A DNA stretch of 43,335 nucleotides from Flavobacteriales bacterium (GTDB taxonomy: Bacteria; Bacteroidota; Bacteroidia; Flavobacteriales; Flavobacteriaceae): NCBI GenBank assembly GCA_011525195.1, contig WTIP01000109.1, forward strand, positions 1 through 43,335. The letters run 5' to 3'. Under the pieces are notes generated by a model. That model searched no databases. It worked only from the letters and a program-made list of their open reading frames with translations, and had not been told where the DNA came from. The translations under genes were made by a program, and so were the position numbers. This document shows, piece after piece, positions 1-8,621 of this stretch (positions are counted from its first letter, which is position 1; every line of letters starts with the position of its first letter).

Positions 1-300
1 GCATAAATGACCTGAGTCTAGGTACTCCTCTATCCCGAAATCTAAGGCTTCATTAGGATGGTCAAGGCGGTAAAAATCAAAATGATAAAAAAGAGCCTTA
101 TTATTTTTATAACAGTTTACCAAGGAAAAAGTTGGACTACTAACTGTATCAGAAGCACCTAAAAGCTTTAACACCTCTGCTATTAGGGTAGTTTTTCCTG
201 CGCCCATTTCTCCATCAATTCTGATTACAAAAGTAGAACTGTGATCGAGTAAAAGCTGAGCTGCTGCCTTTATTTCATCGAGTTTGAAGCGAAATTCCAT
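1..300 (-). CDS. tsaE: TsaE, tRNA threonylcarbamoyladenosine biosynthesis ATPase (partial)
   Basis: Only the first 100 codons are inside the window; the gene runs off the left edge. The translation starts MEFRFKLDEIK and carries the P-loop GEMGAGKTTL at about residues 30-39, followed by SSPTFSLVN and YHFDFYRLD, the conserved blocks of the TsaE (YjeE) family. TsaE is the small ATPase that works with TsaB and TsaD to make t6A37 on tRNAs reading ANN codons, in the cytoplasm. It lies 15 bases downstream of porX on the same strand, so the two are probably co-transcribed. The start is the only in-frame ATG ahead of the P-loop and gives the usual short N-terminus. Confidence 0.9.
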   Translation of the reverse strand, partial: MEFRFKLDEIKAAAQLLLDHSSTFVIRIDGEMGAGKTTLIAEVLKLLGASDTVSSPTFSLVNCYKNNKALFYHFDFYRLDHPNEALDFGIEEYLDSGHLC

Positions 301-315
301 TGCGTAAAAATAGTA

Positions 316-1866
316 CTATCGCCCTTTTAAAACAACAAAAGGAATAATCATTTCTTCAAGTGAAATCCCTCCATGTTGAAAGGTATCCTTAAAGAGTTTG
401 GCGTAGTAATTAAAATTATTTTTATAAACAAAATAAGCGTCGCCTCTCGCAAAAATATAGCGACTATTGATTCCATAAAATGAAGGCAATTCAAATGCTG
501 AGGGGTTTTCACAGCACAAAACATCTTTCGCTTCAAAAGTCAAACTTTTCCCTGACTTATAGCGTAGATTGATGCTGGTTTCTTTATCTCCTATCACTTG
601 ACTAGGAGCGCCGACATTTACAGTGCCGTGATCTGTTGTCAAAAGAATTTGAAATCCAAGTTCACTTGCTTTTTTGAGTAATTCTTTTAGAGGGCTGTTC
701 TTAAACCAGGTAGCAGTTAATGAACGATAGGACTTGCTATCAGAAGCCAACTCCTTAATAACTTCCATTTCGGTTTTGGCATGAGAGATCATATCCACAA
801 AATTATAGACAACAGTAGTAATCCCCTCATGGGTGTGGTTTACTAAATTTTTAATAAGCTGATGACATTGCTGGAGTTGAGTGATTTTATGAAAACTTGA
901 AGTTCGTGTGATCCCTAGGCGCTTGAGTTGCACCTGAAGTAAATCGTACTCGTGTAAATTTTTACCGCCCTCATCATTGTCATTTTTCCACCAATGAGGA
1001 AATTTTTCGCTAATCTTTTGAGGGGTTTCTCCAGCAAAAAATGCGTTTCGGGCATATTGCGTTGTCGTAGGCAAAATACTGAAATAAGCTTTTTCACTAA
1101 CTAGAGAGAAATATTCATTTAGCTGTGGAGCAAGGATTTTCCATTGATCATAACGTAGGTTATCTATCATCAATAGTAGAGTAGGTTGCTGTGTTTTGAG
1201 CTCGGGCAGCACCAATTTTTCAAAGGCATTATGGGAAAGCACAGGACCGTCAGAATTTTGCAGCCAATCGGAATAATTTTCAGCAATAAACTTTGCAAAC
1301 TGATGATTAGCTTCTTTTAGTTGAATCTCAAACGCCTCAAGCAGACTCTTGTCATCAAGGGTTTCGAGTTCTAATTCCCAATAGATTAATTTTTTAAAAT
1401 AGGCCACCCAATCCTGGTAGGAATCTAGTCCTGCTAAAGAAAGGCTGATCTCTCGAAACTCTTTTTGATAATTCTGGGTAGTTTTTTCAGCGATTATGTT
1501 TTTGTGATTGAGGATTTTTTTAAGAGAGTGTAATATTTGATTCGGATTGACAGGCTTGATTAAGTAATCAGAGATTTTTGCCCCTATGGCCTCATTCATG
1601 AGCTGTTCTTCCTCATTTTTAGTGATCATAATGACAGCTAAGTTAGGACGTATATTTTTAAGTTCACCTAAAGTTTCTAAGCCATTGAGACCCGGCATAT
1701 TCTCATCTAAAAGAACAATATCAAAGTCCTTATTTGTCAGTAATTCTAGGGCATCTCTTCCATTGGAACAAGGTGTTGTTTGGTAGCCGCGTTCTTTGAG
1801 AAATAAAATATGTGGTTTTAGTAGATCGATTTCGTCATCTACCCATAAAATATTGATCCAATTCAT
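316..1866 (-). CDS. porX: PorX-type response regulator with PglZ domain
   Basis: The 516-residue protein begins with a CheY-like receiver (about residues 4-125). D10/D11 form the acidic pair, D54 in VLLDENMPG is the phospho-acceptor, and K103 in LIKPVNP is the conserved lysine. A linker follows, then a PglZ domain of the alkaline phosphatase superfamily (about 200-516) with metal-site motifs MIDNLRYDQW, PTTTQYAR and TTDHGTVN. This architecture and length are those of PorX, which with the histidine kinase PorY controls type IX secretion genes in Bacteroidota; the PglZ domain of characterised PorX hydrolyses phosphodiesters of oligonucleotides. The order porX then tsaE is familiar in flavobacteria. 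PorY is not in the window. The ATG start is close to the divergent HD-domain gene. Confidence 0.93.
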   Translation of the reverse strand: MNWINILWVDDEIDLLKPHILFLKERGYQTTPCSNGRDALELLTNKDFDIVLLDENMPGLNGLETLGELKNIRPNLAVIMITKNEEEQLMNEAIGAKISDYLIKPVNPNQILHSLKKILNHKNIIAEKTTQNYQKEFREISLSLAGLDSYQDWVAYFKKLIYWELELETLDDKSLLEAFEIQLKEANHQFAKFIAENYSDWLQNSDGPVLSHNAFEKLVLPELKTQQPTLLLMIDNLRYDQWKILAPQLNEYFSLVSEKAYFSILPTTTQYARNAFFAGETPQKISEKFPHWWKNDNDEGGKNLHEYDLLQVQLKRLGITRTSSFHKITQLQQCHQLIKNLVNHTHEGITTVVYNFVDMISHAKTEMEVIKELASDSKSYRSLTATWFKNSPLKELLKKASELGFQILLTTDHGTVNVGAPSQVIGDKETSINLRYKSGKSLTFEAKDVLCCENPSAFELPSFYGINSRYIFARGDAYFVYKNNFNYYAKLFKDTFQHGGISLEEMIIPFVVLKGR

Positions 1867-1870
1867 TTAG

Positions 1871-1878
1871 TATCTTTG
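1871..1878 (+). promoter_or_regulatory. Bacteroidota -7 box for the HD-domain gene
   Basis: TATCTTTG matches the consensus TAnnTTTG exactly. A TTG at 1853-1855 is a possible -33 element, with a spacing of 15 that is a little short. The box overlaps the first possible TTG start codon (1876) of the downstream reading frame, so translation must begin further on. Confidence 0.55.
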
Positions 1879-1896
1879 TCGCTCACAAATATTATC

Positions 1897-3126
1897 TTGG
1901 CCCACCAAAAAAATACGTTGTTCAATGATCCAATTTATGGATTTATTTCCATAGAAACCCCATTGCTTTCTGAACTTATTAATCACCCGTTCTTTCAACG
2001 CTTGCGTAGAATATCTCAAATGGGCTTGTCCAGTCTGGTCTATCCTGGGGCCCACCATACACGTTTTGAGCATGCCTTAGGGGCCATGCACATCATGCAA
2101 AAAGCAATAACTGTTTTAGAAGGAAAAGGAGTTAAAATCAGTAAGGCTGAACAGGAAGCCATGCAAATCGCGGTACTTCTTCACGACATTGGTCATGGTC
2201 CTTTTTCTCATGCAACAGAAAATATCCTCCTTCAAGGTGTACACCATGAAAAAATATCGCTTCAAATAATTGCGCTACTTAATACAAATTTTGATGGGCA
2301 GTTAGATCTAGCTTATCAGATTTTTACCAATCAGTATCCTAGAAAATTCATGCACCAACTCGTCTCTGGACAAGTAGATGTAGACCGCCTCGATTATTTA
2401 AAACGAGACAGTTTTTACACGGGTGTAACAGAGGGAAATATTAATACTGATCGGATTTTAGCAATGATGAATGTGCATAATGAAGAATTGGTATTTGAAG
2501 TTAAAGGGATTCATCCCTTGGAAAAATTCCTTTTAGCCAGGCGATTAATGTATTGGCAGGTATATCTACACAAAACCAGTCTGGCTGCCGAACTTCTTCT
2601 CATCAAAACGCTAGGGCGTTTTAAAAATTTAATTTCTTCAGGGAGCGAACCATTAGCATCTTCACATTTTCTTTATCCCTTTTTCAAATTAAATACGACA
2701 AATACGCTTGATGAATCTATTTTAAGACATTATTTAAGCCTTGATGACACTGATATTTACCAACTCCTAAAATCTTGGCAGCAGCATCCAGATTTAGTTT
2801 TATCTAGACTTTCTAAACAATTAATCCAGCGACAATTGCCCAAAATAAAAATGAGTGATACTCCTTTTACCCAAGAGCAAATCTATAAAAAGCGAATACG
2901 CTTGGAAAGGGCTGAAAATCAGCCAGATGTTTATAATTATTTTGTTTTTGAGGGCAGTATTTCGAACCAAACATACAGATCAGATGATGCTCAACTGCTC
3001 TTATTGGATAAAAACAACCATGTTTTTCCTATTTCTAAAGCCATCAATTATTTAGATTTCAAACAATTTTCAGCACCATTGACCAAGTACTATCTCTGTT
3101 ATCCAAAGTCACTTAATTCCCTATAA
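1897..3126 (+). CDS. HD domain phosphohydrolase (dNTPase-like)
   Basis: The protein (409 residues from the chosen TTG) has the HD-superfamily signature LLHDIGHGPFSHATE and the upstream block FQRLRRISQMG...HTRFEHALGAMH. The later VDVDRLDYLKRDSFYTGV block is typical of SAMHD1-like or dGTPase-like HD proteins. These are metal-dependent phosphohydrolases, often acting on dNTPs; the substrate here cannot be told. No ATG precedes the conserved NDPIYGFI block. TTG codons lie at 1876, 1897 and 1918. The first falls inside the -7 promoter box, and 1897 gives nine residues before NDPIYGF, as I recall for homologues, so I chose it. The next gene, lpxD, begins 18 bases downstream and may share the transcript. 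Confidence 0.85.
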   Translation: MAHQKNTLFNDPIYGFISIETPLLSELINHPFFQRLRRISQMGLSSLVYPGAHHTRFEHALGAMHIMQKAITVLEGKGVKISKAEQEAMQIAVLLHDIGHGPFSHATENILLQGVHHEKISLQIIALLNTNFDGQLDLAYQIFTNQYPRKFMHQLVSGQVDVDRLDYLKRDSFYTGVTEGNINTDRILAMMNVHNEELVFEVKGIHPLEKFLLARRLMYWQVYLHKTSLAAELLLIKTLGRFKNLISSGSEPLASSHFLYPFFKLNTTNTLDESILRHYLSLDDTDIYQLLKSWQQHPDLVLSRLSKQLIQRQLPKIKMSDTPFTQEQIYKKRIRLERAENQPDVYNYFVFEGSISNQTYRSDDAQLLLLDKNNHVFPISKAINYLDFKQFSAPLTKYYLCYPKSLNSL

Positions 3127-3144
3127 AATTTCTACTTTTACTTT

Positions 3145-4167
3145 ATGAATTTTACAGCCTTAGAGATCTCTGAAAAATTTAGCGGTAGTATTCAGGGTAA
3201 TGGTGAAGTACTCATTTCCAGGCTTTCAAAAATTGAAGAAGCTGAAGTGGGCGCACTCAGCTTTATAGCACATCCTAAATACATTCCTTTTTTAGCTTTA
3301 ACTAAGGCAAGCGCTGTATTGGTTGCTCATGATCTTGAGACTTCTTACCAGGGGCCGGCTACACTTATTCGCGTTACTGACCCTTATATTGTTTTTACAC
3401 AGTTAATGAGGTCCTGGGCTGAATTCAATAAAACGGAACCACCCAAGGGCATACATGCTACGGCACTTATTGATCCAACAGCGACTGTTGCTAAAGGAGT
3501 GGCTATCGGACCTTATGTTACTATAGGACCAAAGACGAGAATCGGAGAAGGGGCACTCATACAAGCGCACTGTATAATAGGTTCACAGGTGACTATAGGA
3601 AAAGGAACTATTCTCAATGCAAGAGTAACCGTTATGGATGAAACAGAAATAGGTTCAGCCTGTATAATTCACTCAGGTGTCGTTATAGGAAGTGATGGAT
3701 TTGGTTTTGCGCCTCAAGAAAATAACACTTATCTAAAAACACCACATCTCGGAAAAGTAATTATTAAAAATAAGGTAGAAATAGGGGCGAATACCACTAT
3801 AGACCGAGCGACACTTGGCGCGACACTTATTGAGGAAGGGGTAAAACTGGATAATTTAGTCCAAATTGCCCATAATGTAGAAATTGGGCCACATACTGTA
3901 ATTGCTGCGCAAACAGGAATTGCTGGATCCTCAAAAATTGGATCACAATGTATAATTGGGGGACAAGTAGGTATTGCGGGCCATCTCACTATAGGAGATA
4001 ACGTACGTATCCAAGGACAAACAGGAGTAGTGAGCGATCTATCTGCTGGAAGTACAGTGCAGGGAACGCCTGCTTATGATTATCGTTCTTATTACAAATC
4101 CTACGCCTTGTTTAAACGCTTTCCTGCAATTGAAAAAAGACTGAGTAGCATAGAAAAAAAGAACTGA
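3145..4167 (+). CDS. lpxD: LpxD, UDP-3-O-acylglucosamine N-acyltransferase
   Basis: This 340-residue protein has an N-terminal uridine-binding domain (about 1-100), then a left-handed beta-helix of isoleucine-patch hexapeptide repeats. The catalytic histidine is H243 in QIAHNVEIG. The C-terminal helix ends in the basic stretch FKRFPAIEKRL. LpxD adds the second 3-hydroxyacyl chain (N-linked) to UDP-3-O-acylglucosamine in lipid A synthesis, on the cytoplasmic side of the inner membrane. The following lpxC-fabZ gene starts one base after its stop, and lpxA follows, so three lipid A acylation and deacetylation steps are encoded consecutively. Confidence 0.96.
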   Translation: MNFTALEISEKFSGSIQGNGEVLISRLSKIEEAEVGALSFIAHPKYIPFLALTKASAVLVAHDLETSYQGPATLIRVTDPYIVFTQLMRSWAEFNKTEPPKGIHATALIDPTATVAKGVAIGPYVTIGPKTRIGEGALIQAHCIIGSQVTIGKGTILNARVTVMDETEIGSACIIHSGVVIGSDGFGFAPQENNTYLKTPHLGKVIIKNKVEIGANTTIDRATLGATLIEEGVKLDNLVQIAHNVEIGPHTVIAAQTGIAGSSKIGSQCIIGGQVGIAGHLTIGDNVRIQGQTGVVSDLSAGSTVQGTPAYDYRSYYKSYALFKRFPAIEKRLSSIEKKN

Positions 4168-4168
4168 C

Positions 4169-5572
4169 ATGATAATAACCACTGAGAAACAACAAACTTT
4201 AGCAAAAATAGTAAGCCTTGAAGGGAAAGGGTTACACACAGGTGAAACTGTAAAGCTGGTCTTAAAACCTGCTCCCGAGGACACGGGTATTATTTTTCAA
4301 CGAATAGATTTAAATCCGCCGGTAGCACTCCCTGCATTAGCAACTCGTGTCAATGCCACTTCGCGGGGTACCTCACTCGAAATGGATGGGGTTAGCATAA
4401 TGACTACTGAGCACCTTTTGGCTGCGCTTTATGCCGCTAAAATCTCTAATTGTTTGATTGAAGTCAACAGCTCAGAAATTCCTATAATGGACGGCTCGTC
4501 AAAACCTTTTACTGAAGCAATTATTAAAGCGGGTATAAAAGTCCAAGAGGCCGATAGAGAGCTACTTGTAGTCAATGAAATGATTCAACACCATGACGCA
4601 GAAACTGGGAGTGAAATACTTCTACTCCCTGCTGATAAACTTTCTTATAGTGTTATGATTGACTTTGAAACCAAAGTCTTAGGCACCCAGAATGCACATC
4701 TTCATGATCTCGAAGATTTTCAGAAAGAGATTGCTTCTGCTCGAACATTTAGTTTTTTGCATGAATTAGAATCTCTGCTTGATCAAGGCTTAATTAAAGG
4801 CGGAGATTTAAGTAATTCGCTTGTTTATGTAGACCAACCAATTAAACCTGTTCAATTAGAAAAACTCAAAAAGGTTTTTGGAAAAAAAGAACTCAGTGTA
4901 AAAGCCAATGGACTACTTGACAACGCTAAACTTAATTACCCCAATGAAGCAGCACGTCACAAACTGTTAGACTTAATAGGTGATCTTGCTTTAATAGGAA
5001 TGCCCATTCAAGGAAAAATAATTGCCACAAAGCCTGGACATAAAATCAATACTGAATTTGCGAAAATACTTCTCAAGCATATTAAAGCAGAAAAAAAATC
5101 TATAGTGCCTAAGGTGGATCTATCAAAACCGGCTGTCATGGACATTAATCAGATAATGAATATGCTTCCGCATAGACCTCCTTTTCTTTTGGTTGACAAA
5201 ATTTTAGAATTAACTGACCAACATGTGGTAGGGTTAAAAAATGTGACAATGAATGAGTCTTTTTTTCAAGGTCATTTCCCTGGGGCACCTGTCATGCCTG
5301 GTGTTTTACAGATTGAAGCCATGGCCCAAGCTGGAGGAGTATTGGTTTTGAGTACAGTACCAGACCCTGAAAATTATTTAACATTTTTTATGAAGATAGA
5401 CGATGTTAAATTCAAACGCCCAGTTTATCCTGGGGATACATTAATTTTTAAACTCGAACTTTTAACCCCAATTCGAAGAGGGATTTGTAATATGAGAGGA
5501 TACGCCTTTGTAAATGATCAGTTGGTCAGTCAAGGTGATTTGATGGCTCAAATTTCAAAACGCACTACCTAA
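4169..5572 (+). CDS. lpxC/fabZ: LpxC-FabZ fusion: UDP-3-O-acyl-GlcNAc deacetylase / 3-hydroxyacyl-ACP dehydratase
   Basis: At 467 residues this is two enzymes in one chain. Residues 1 to about 310 are LpxC, the zinc deacetylase that commits UDP-GlcNAc to lipid A; the zinc-site pieces are TTEHLLAALYA and RHKLLDLIGD. Residues about 325-467 are FabZ, the 3-hydroxyacyl-ACP dehydratase, with MLPHRPPFLLVD and the catalytic-site block GHFPGAPVMPG. The fusion is characteristic of Bacteroidota. It joins the enzyme that sends 3-hydroxyacyl-ACP into fatty acid elongation to one that commits to lipid A, two pathways that compete for that acyl pool. Flanking genes lpxD (1-base gap) and lpxA (9-base gap) indicate an operon. 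Confidence 0.97.
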   Translation: MIITTEKQQTLAKIVSLEGKGLHTGETVKLVLKPAPEDTGIIFQRIDLNPPVALPALATRVNATSRGTSLEMDGVSIMTTEHLLAALYAAKISNCLIEVNSSEIPIMDGSSKPFTEAIIKAGIKVQEADRELLVVNEMIQHHDAETGSEILLLPADKLSYSVMIDFETKVLGTQNAHLHDLEDFQKEIASARTFSFLHELESLLDQGLIKGGDLSNSLVYVDQPIKPVQLEKLKKVFGKKELSVKANGLLDNAKLNYPNEAARHKLLDLIGDLALIGMPIQGKIIATKPGHKINTEFAKILLKHIKAEKKSIVPKVDLSKPAVMDINQIMNMLPHRPPFLLVDKILELTDQHVVGLKNVTMNESFFQGHFPGAPVMPGVLQIEAMAQAGGVLVLSTVPDPENYLTFFMKIDDVKFKRPVYPGDTLIFKLELLTPIRRGICNMRGYAFVNDQLVSQGDLMAQISKRTT

Positions 5573-5581
5573 AAGACCCCA

Positions 5582-6367
5582 ATGAAAACAAACTTAACTC
5601 ATGTTCACCCCAATGCGAATATAGCACCCAATGTAACGATCGATCCTTTTACAACGATTCAAAATAATGTTGAAATAGGGGAGCACACTTGGATTGGCTC
5701 AAATGTAACCATAATGGAAGGCGCACGCATCGGCGCACATTGCAAAATTTTTCCAGGTGCAGTTATTGCTGCTATTCCTCAAGATTTAAAATTTCAAGGA
5801 GAGGATTCATTGGCACTCATCGGAGACTATTCGGTAATTCGTGAATGTGTAACAATTAATAGGGGGACGGCTGCTTCTGGTAAAACAGAGGTAGGGGCAC
5901 ATTGCCTGATTATGGCCTATTCCCATATAGCCCATGATTGTAATATAGGAAACCATTGCATATTTTCTAATAATACAACACTAGCAGGGCATATTAATAT
6001 AGGAAATTATGTCGTTTTTTCTGGGCTTACTGCCATTCAACAGTTTTGTCAAATAGGAGATTTTGCCTATGTTGCGGGAGGTGCACTCGTAAGAAAAGAC
6101 ATTCCTCCTTTCGCTAAAGTGGCGCGAGATCCTCTGGTTTTTTTAGGAATTAATACAGTCGGAATGGAACGCAATGGTGTATCCGCTTCGAGAATTGAAC
6201 AGGTCGAAGAAGTTTACCGCATACTTTTTAAGCGCAAACTTCATTTATCTCAAGCGATAGAAGTCGTTAAAAAGGAAGTAGCGACCAGTGCTGATCGAAA
6301 TCAAATTTTGGATTTCATAGAAAAATCAACATTGGGAATTGTTAGGGGGTACGGACAAAAAAGTTAA
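5582..6367 (+). CDS. lpxA: LpxA, acyl-ACP--UDP-N-acetylglucosamine O-acyltransferase
   Basis: This is a 261-residue trimeric left-handed beta-helix acyltransferase with repeated hexapeptides and the motif YSHIAHDC, in which H115 and H118 correspond to the substrate-site and catalytic histidines (H122 and H125) of E. coli LpxA. It performs the first acylation of lipid A synthesis. The length equals the family norm. It closes the lpxD, lpxC-fabZ, lpxA run. A candidate promoter for efp overlaps its stop codon. Confidence 0.97.
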   Translation: MKTNLTHVHPNANIAPNVTIDPFTTIQNNVEIGEHTWIGSNVTIMEGARIGAHCKIFPGAVIAAIPQDLKFQGEDSLALIGDYSVIRECVTINRGTAASGKTEVGAHCLIMAYSHIAHDCNIGNHCIFSNNTTLAGHINIGNYVVFSGLTAIQQFCQIGDFAYVAGGALVRKDIPPFAKVARDPLVFLGINTVGMERNGVSASRIEQVEEVYRILFKRKLHLSQAIEVVKKEVATSADRNQILDFIEKSTLGIVRGYGQKS

Positions 6368-6372
6368 ATTTG
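6365..6372 (+). promoter_or_regulatory. Possible internal -7 box ahead of efp
   Basis: TAAATTTG fits TAnnTTTG. TTG at 6339-6341 lies 23 bases upstream, at the long end of the accepted spacing. The box overlaps the lpxA stop and lies 9 bases before the efp ATG, which would give a near-leaderless efp mRNA. It would allow efp to be expressed apart from the lipid A genes. Confidence 0.4.
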
Positions 6373-6381
6373 CATAAAATT

Positions 6382-6948
6382 ATGGCGACAACATCAGATA
6401 TTAGAAAAGGACTGTGTATTAAGTACAATAATGACATCTATAAGATTATTGAGTTTTTGCACGTAAAACCTGGAAAAGGTCCTGCTTTTGTTAGAACTAA
6501 ACTGAAAAGCGTTACCTCAGGTAAAGTATTAGATAATACCTTCTCTGCAGGACATAAAATTGAAGACATCCGGGTAGAAACACACAAATATCAATACCTC
6601 TACAATGAAGGGGATCGTTTTCATTTTATGAATACAGAGGATTACAATCAAATTAGTTTAGAAAAAACCATTTTAGATAACCCAGGGCTTTTAAAAGAAG
6701 GGGAAATCGTAACTATTGCAATTAATTCTGAAGATGGTTTGCCCCTTTCTGCAGATATGCCCGCTAGTGTAGTTTTGGAAGTAACACATACTGAGCCGGG
6801 CGTTAAAGGGAATACTGCAACTAATGCCACTAAACCGGCTACCGTAGAAACAGGGGCTTCCATAAATGTTCCTCTTTTTATTAATGAAGGGGATAAAATT
6901 AAAGTGGATACCGAGAAAGGAAATTATCTGGAGCGCGTAAAAGAATAA
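6382..6948 (+). CDS. efp: Elongation factor P
   Basis: The 188-residue three-domain protein starts MATTSDIRKG and has the family loop PGKGPAF; K32 sits at the tip, where E. coli EF-P carries modified K34. EF-P binds stalled ribosomes between the P and E sites and speeds peptide-bond formation at polyproline. An in-frame TTG 12 bases upstream (6370) is rejected as the start because it is the end of a TAnnTTTG box and the ATG gives the standard length. No EF-P modifying enzyme is visible in the window. It lies between lpxA and sucD on the same strand. Confidence 0.96.
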   Translation: MATTSDIRKGLCIKYNNDIYKIIEFLHVKPGKGPAFVRTKLKSVTSGKVLDNTFSAGHKIEDIRVETHKYQYLYNEGDRFHFMNTEDYNQISLEKTILDNPGLLKEGEIVTIAINSEDGLPLSADMPASVVLEVTHTEPGVKGNTATNATKPATVETGASINVPLFINEGDKIKVDTEKGNYLERVKE

Positions 6949-6978
6949 CTACATCAAACTAAATTGAGAAATTAAACT

Positions 6979-7851
6979 ATGAGTGTACTTGTTAATAAAG
7001 CATCAAATATAATTGTACAAGGATTTACAGGAAGTGAAGGCACATTCCACGCCACCCAAATGATTGAATATGGAACCAATATTGTGGGTGGGGTTACTCC
7101 AGGAAAAGGAGGCCAACAGCATCTAGAGAAGCCCGTTTTTAATTCTGTGGCTGAAGCAGTGGCAGAAGTAGGAGCTGACACTACAATTATTTTCGTACCA
7201 CCTGCTTTTGCTGCTGATGCCATTATGGAGGCTGCTGAAGCAGGGATAAAAGTGATAATCACCATTACAGAAGGCATCCCAGTTAATGATATGACCAAGG
7301 CTTTCCATTATGTAAAATCGAAGGGAGCCACTTTAGTGGGACCCAATTGTCCGGGTGTTATTACACCCGAAGAAGCCAAAGTAGGGATCATGCCCGGTTT
7401 TGTCTTTAAAAAAGGAAAAGTAGGCATTGTCTCTAAATCAGGAACCCTTACCTATGAAGCTTCAGATCAAGTGGTCAGCCAAGGCTTGGGTATTTCTACC
7501 GCTATAGGAATTGGAGGAGATCCTATTATAGGAACCACTACTAAAGAAGCCGTAGAACTTTTTATGAATGATCCTGAGACCGAATGCATTGTTATGATTG
7601 GGGAAATTGGAGGCCAGTTAGAAGCTGATGCCGCGCAATGGATTAAAGCCTCTGGCAATAAAAAGCCAGTGGTTGGGTTTATTGCAGGAGAAACTGCCCC
7701 CAAAGGCCGTACAATGGGTCATGCAGGAGCCATAGTTGGTGGAAGCGAAGATACTGCTGAAGCCAAAAAAAGAATTATGCGTGAATGTGGGATTCACGTA
7801 GTTGATTCTCCCGCACAAATAGGAGCTAAAGTAGCTGAACTCTTAGCCTGA
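6979..7851 (+). CDS. sucD: Succinyl-CoA synthetase, alpha subunit
   Basis: The 290-residue protein has the N-terminal CoA-binding Rossmann fold ([20 protein letters not shown]) and the ligase domain. The phosphorylated histidine is H248 in [10 protein letters not shown], matching H246 of E. coli SucD. It catalyses succinyl-CoA + ADP/GDP + Pi to succinate + ATP/GTP + CoA as a heteromer with SucC. The beta-subunit gene is not adjacent and must lie elsewhere. fabG begins 7 bases after its stop. Confidence 0.97.
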   Translation: MSVLVNKASNIIVQGFTGSEGTFHATQMIEYGTNIVGGVTPGKGGQQHLEKPVFNSVAEAVAEVGADTTIIFVPPAFAADAIMEAAEAGIKVIITITEGIPVNDMTKAFHYVKSKGATLVGPNCPGVITPEEAKVGIMPGFVFKKGKVGIVSKSGTLTYEASDQVVSQGLGISTAIGIGGDPIIGTTTKEAVELFMNDPETECIVMIGEIGGQLEADAAQWIKASGNKKPVVGFIAGETAPKGRTMGHAGAIVGGSEDTAEAKKRIMRECGIHVVDSPAQIGAKVAELLA

Positions 7852-7858
7852 TTCAATT

Positions 7859-8605
7859 ATGAAATTACTAGAAGGAAAAACAGCAATTATTACAGGAGCG
7901 AGTCGTGGAATTGGTCGTGGTATTGCTAAAGTTTTTGTAGAGCAGGGTTGCGCTGTAGCGTTTACCTATAGTAGTAACCAAGCGGCTGCAGAGGCACTAG
8001 TTGCAGAACTTTCAGGTCAGAGTGTGCAGGTTAGGGGGTATCAGAGTAATGCAGCTGACTATGAAGCTTCCGAGCAGCTTATAGCGGATGTGCTCAAAGA
8101 TTTTGGATCGATAGATATATTGGTCAATAATGCAGGTATTACAAAAGACAACCTACTCATGCGCATGAGTGAGTCAGATTTTGACCAAGTGATTGAGGTC
8201 AACCTTAAATCAATTTTTAATATGACCAAAGCGATACAGCGCACCTTTCTCAAGCAGCGCAAAGGATCCTTGATCCATATGAGCTCAGTAGTAGGCGTAA
8301 AAGGTAATGCAGGTCAAGCGAATTATGCCGCTTCAAAAGCAGGGATTATTGGCTTCTCAAAATCAATCGCGCTAGAGCTCGGTTCGCGAAATATAAGATC
8401 AAATGTGATTGCCCCTGGATTTATAGAAACAGAAATGACTGCTCAACTTTCTGAAGAGGTCGTTCAAGGGTGGAGAGATGGAATCCCTCTCAAAAGAGGA
8501 GGGCAACCGGAAGATGTAGCCAATGCCTGTGTCTTTTTGGCTTCTGATTTATCAAATTACATCACTGGACAAGTACTCCATGTTGATGGTGGAATGTTAA
8601 CCTAA
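7859..8605 (+). CDS. fabG: FabG, 3-oxoacyl-ACP reductase
   Basis: A short-chain dehydrogenase of 248 residues, with the NADPH-binding GASRGIGRG near the N-terminus, NNAGITKDNLLMRM, the Ser/Tyr/Lys catalytic set (SSVVG and NYAASKAG), and the C-terminus ITGQVLHVDGGM. The ITKDNLLMRM block is typical of true FabG, which reduces 3-oxoacyl-ACP in type II fatty acid elongation, rather than of other SDR enzymes. It follows sucD closely, a few kilobases from the lpxC-fabZ gene that carries the next elongation enzyme. Confidence 0.94.
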   Translation: MKLLEGKTAIITGASRGIGRGIAKVFVEQGCAVAFTYSSNQAAAEALVAELSGQSVQVRGYQSNAADYEASEQLIADVLKDFGSIDILVNNAGITKDNLLMRMSESDFDQVIEVNLKSIFNMTKAIQRTFLKQRKGSLIHMSSVVGVKGNAGQANYAASKAGIIGFSKSIALELGSRNIRSNVIAPGFIETEMTAQLSEEVVQGWRDGIPLKRGGQPEDVANACVFLASDLSNYITGQVLHVDGGMLT

Positions 8606-8621
8606 TTTTAATTTACATAGT

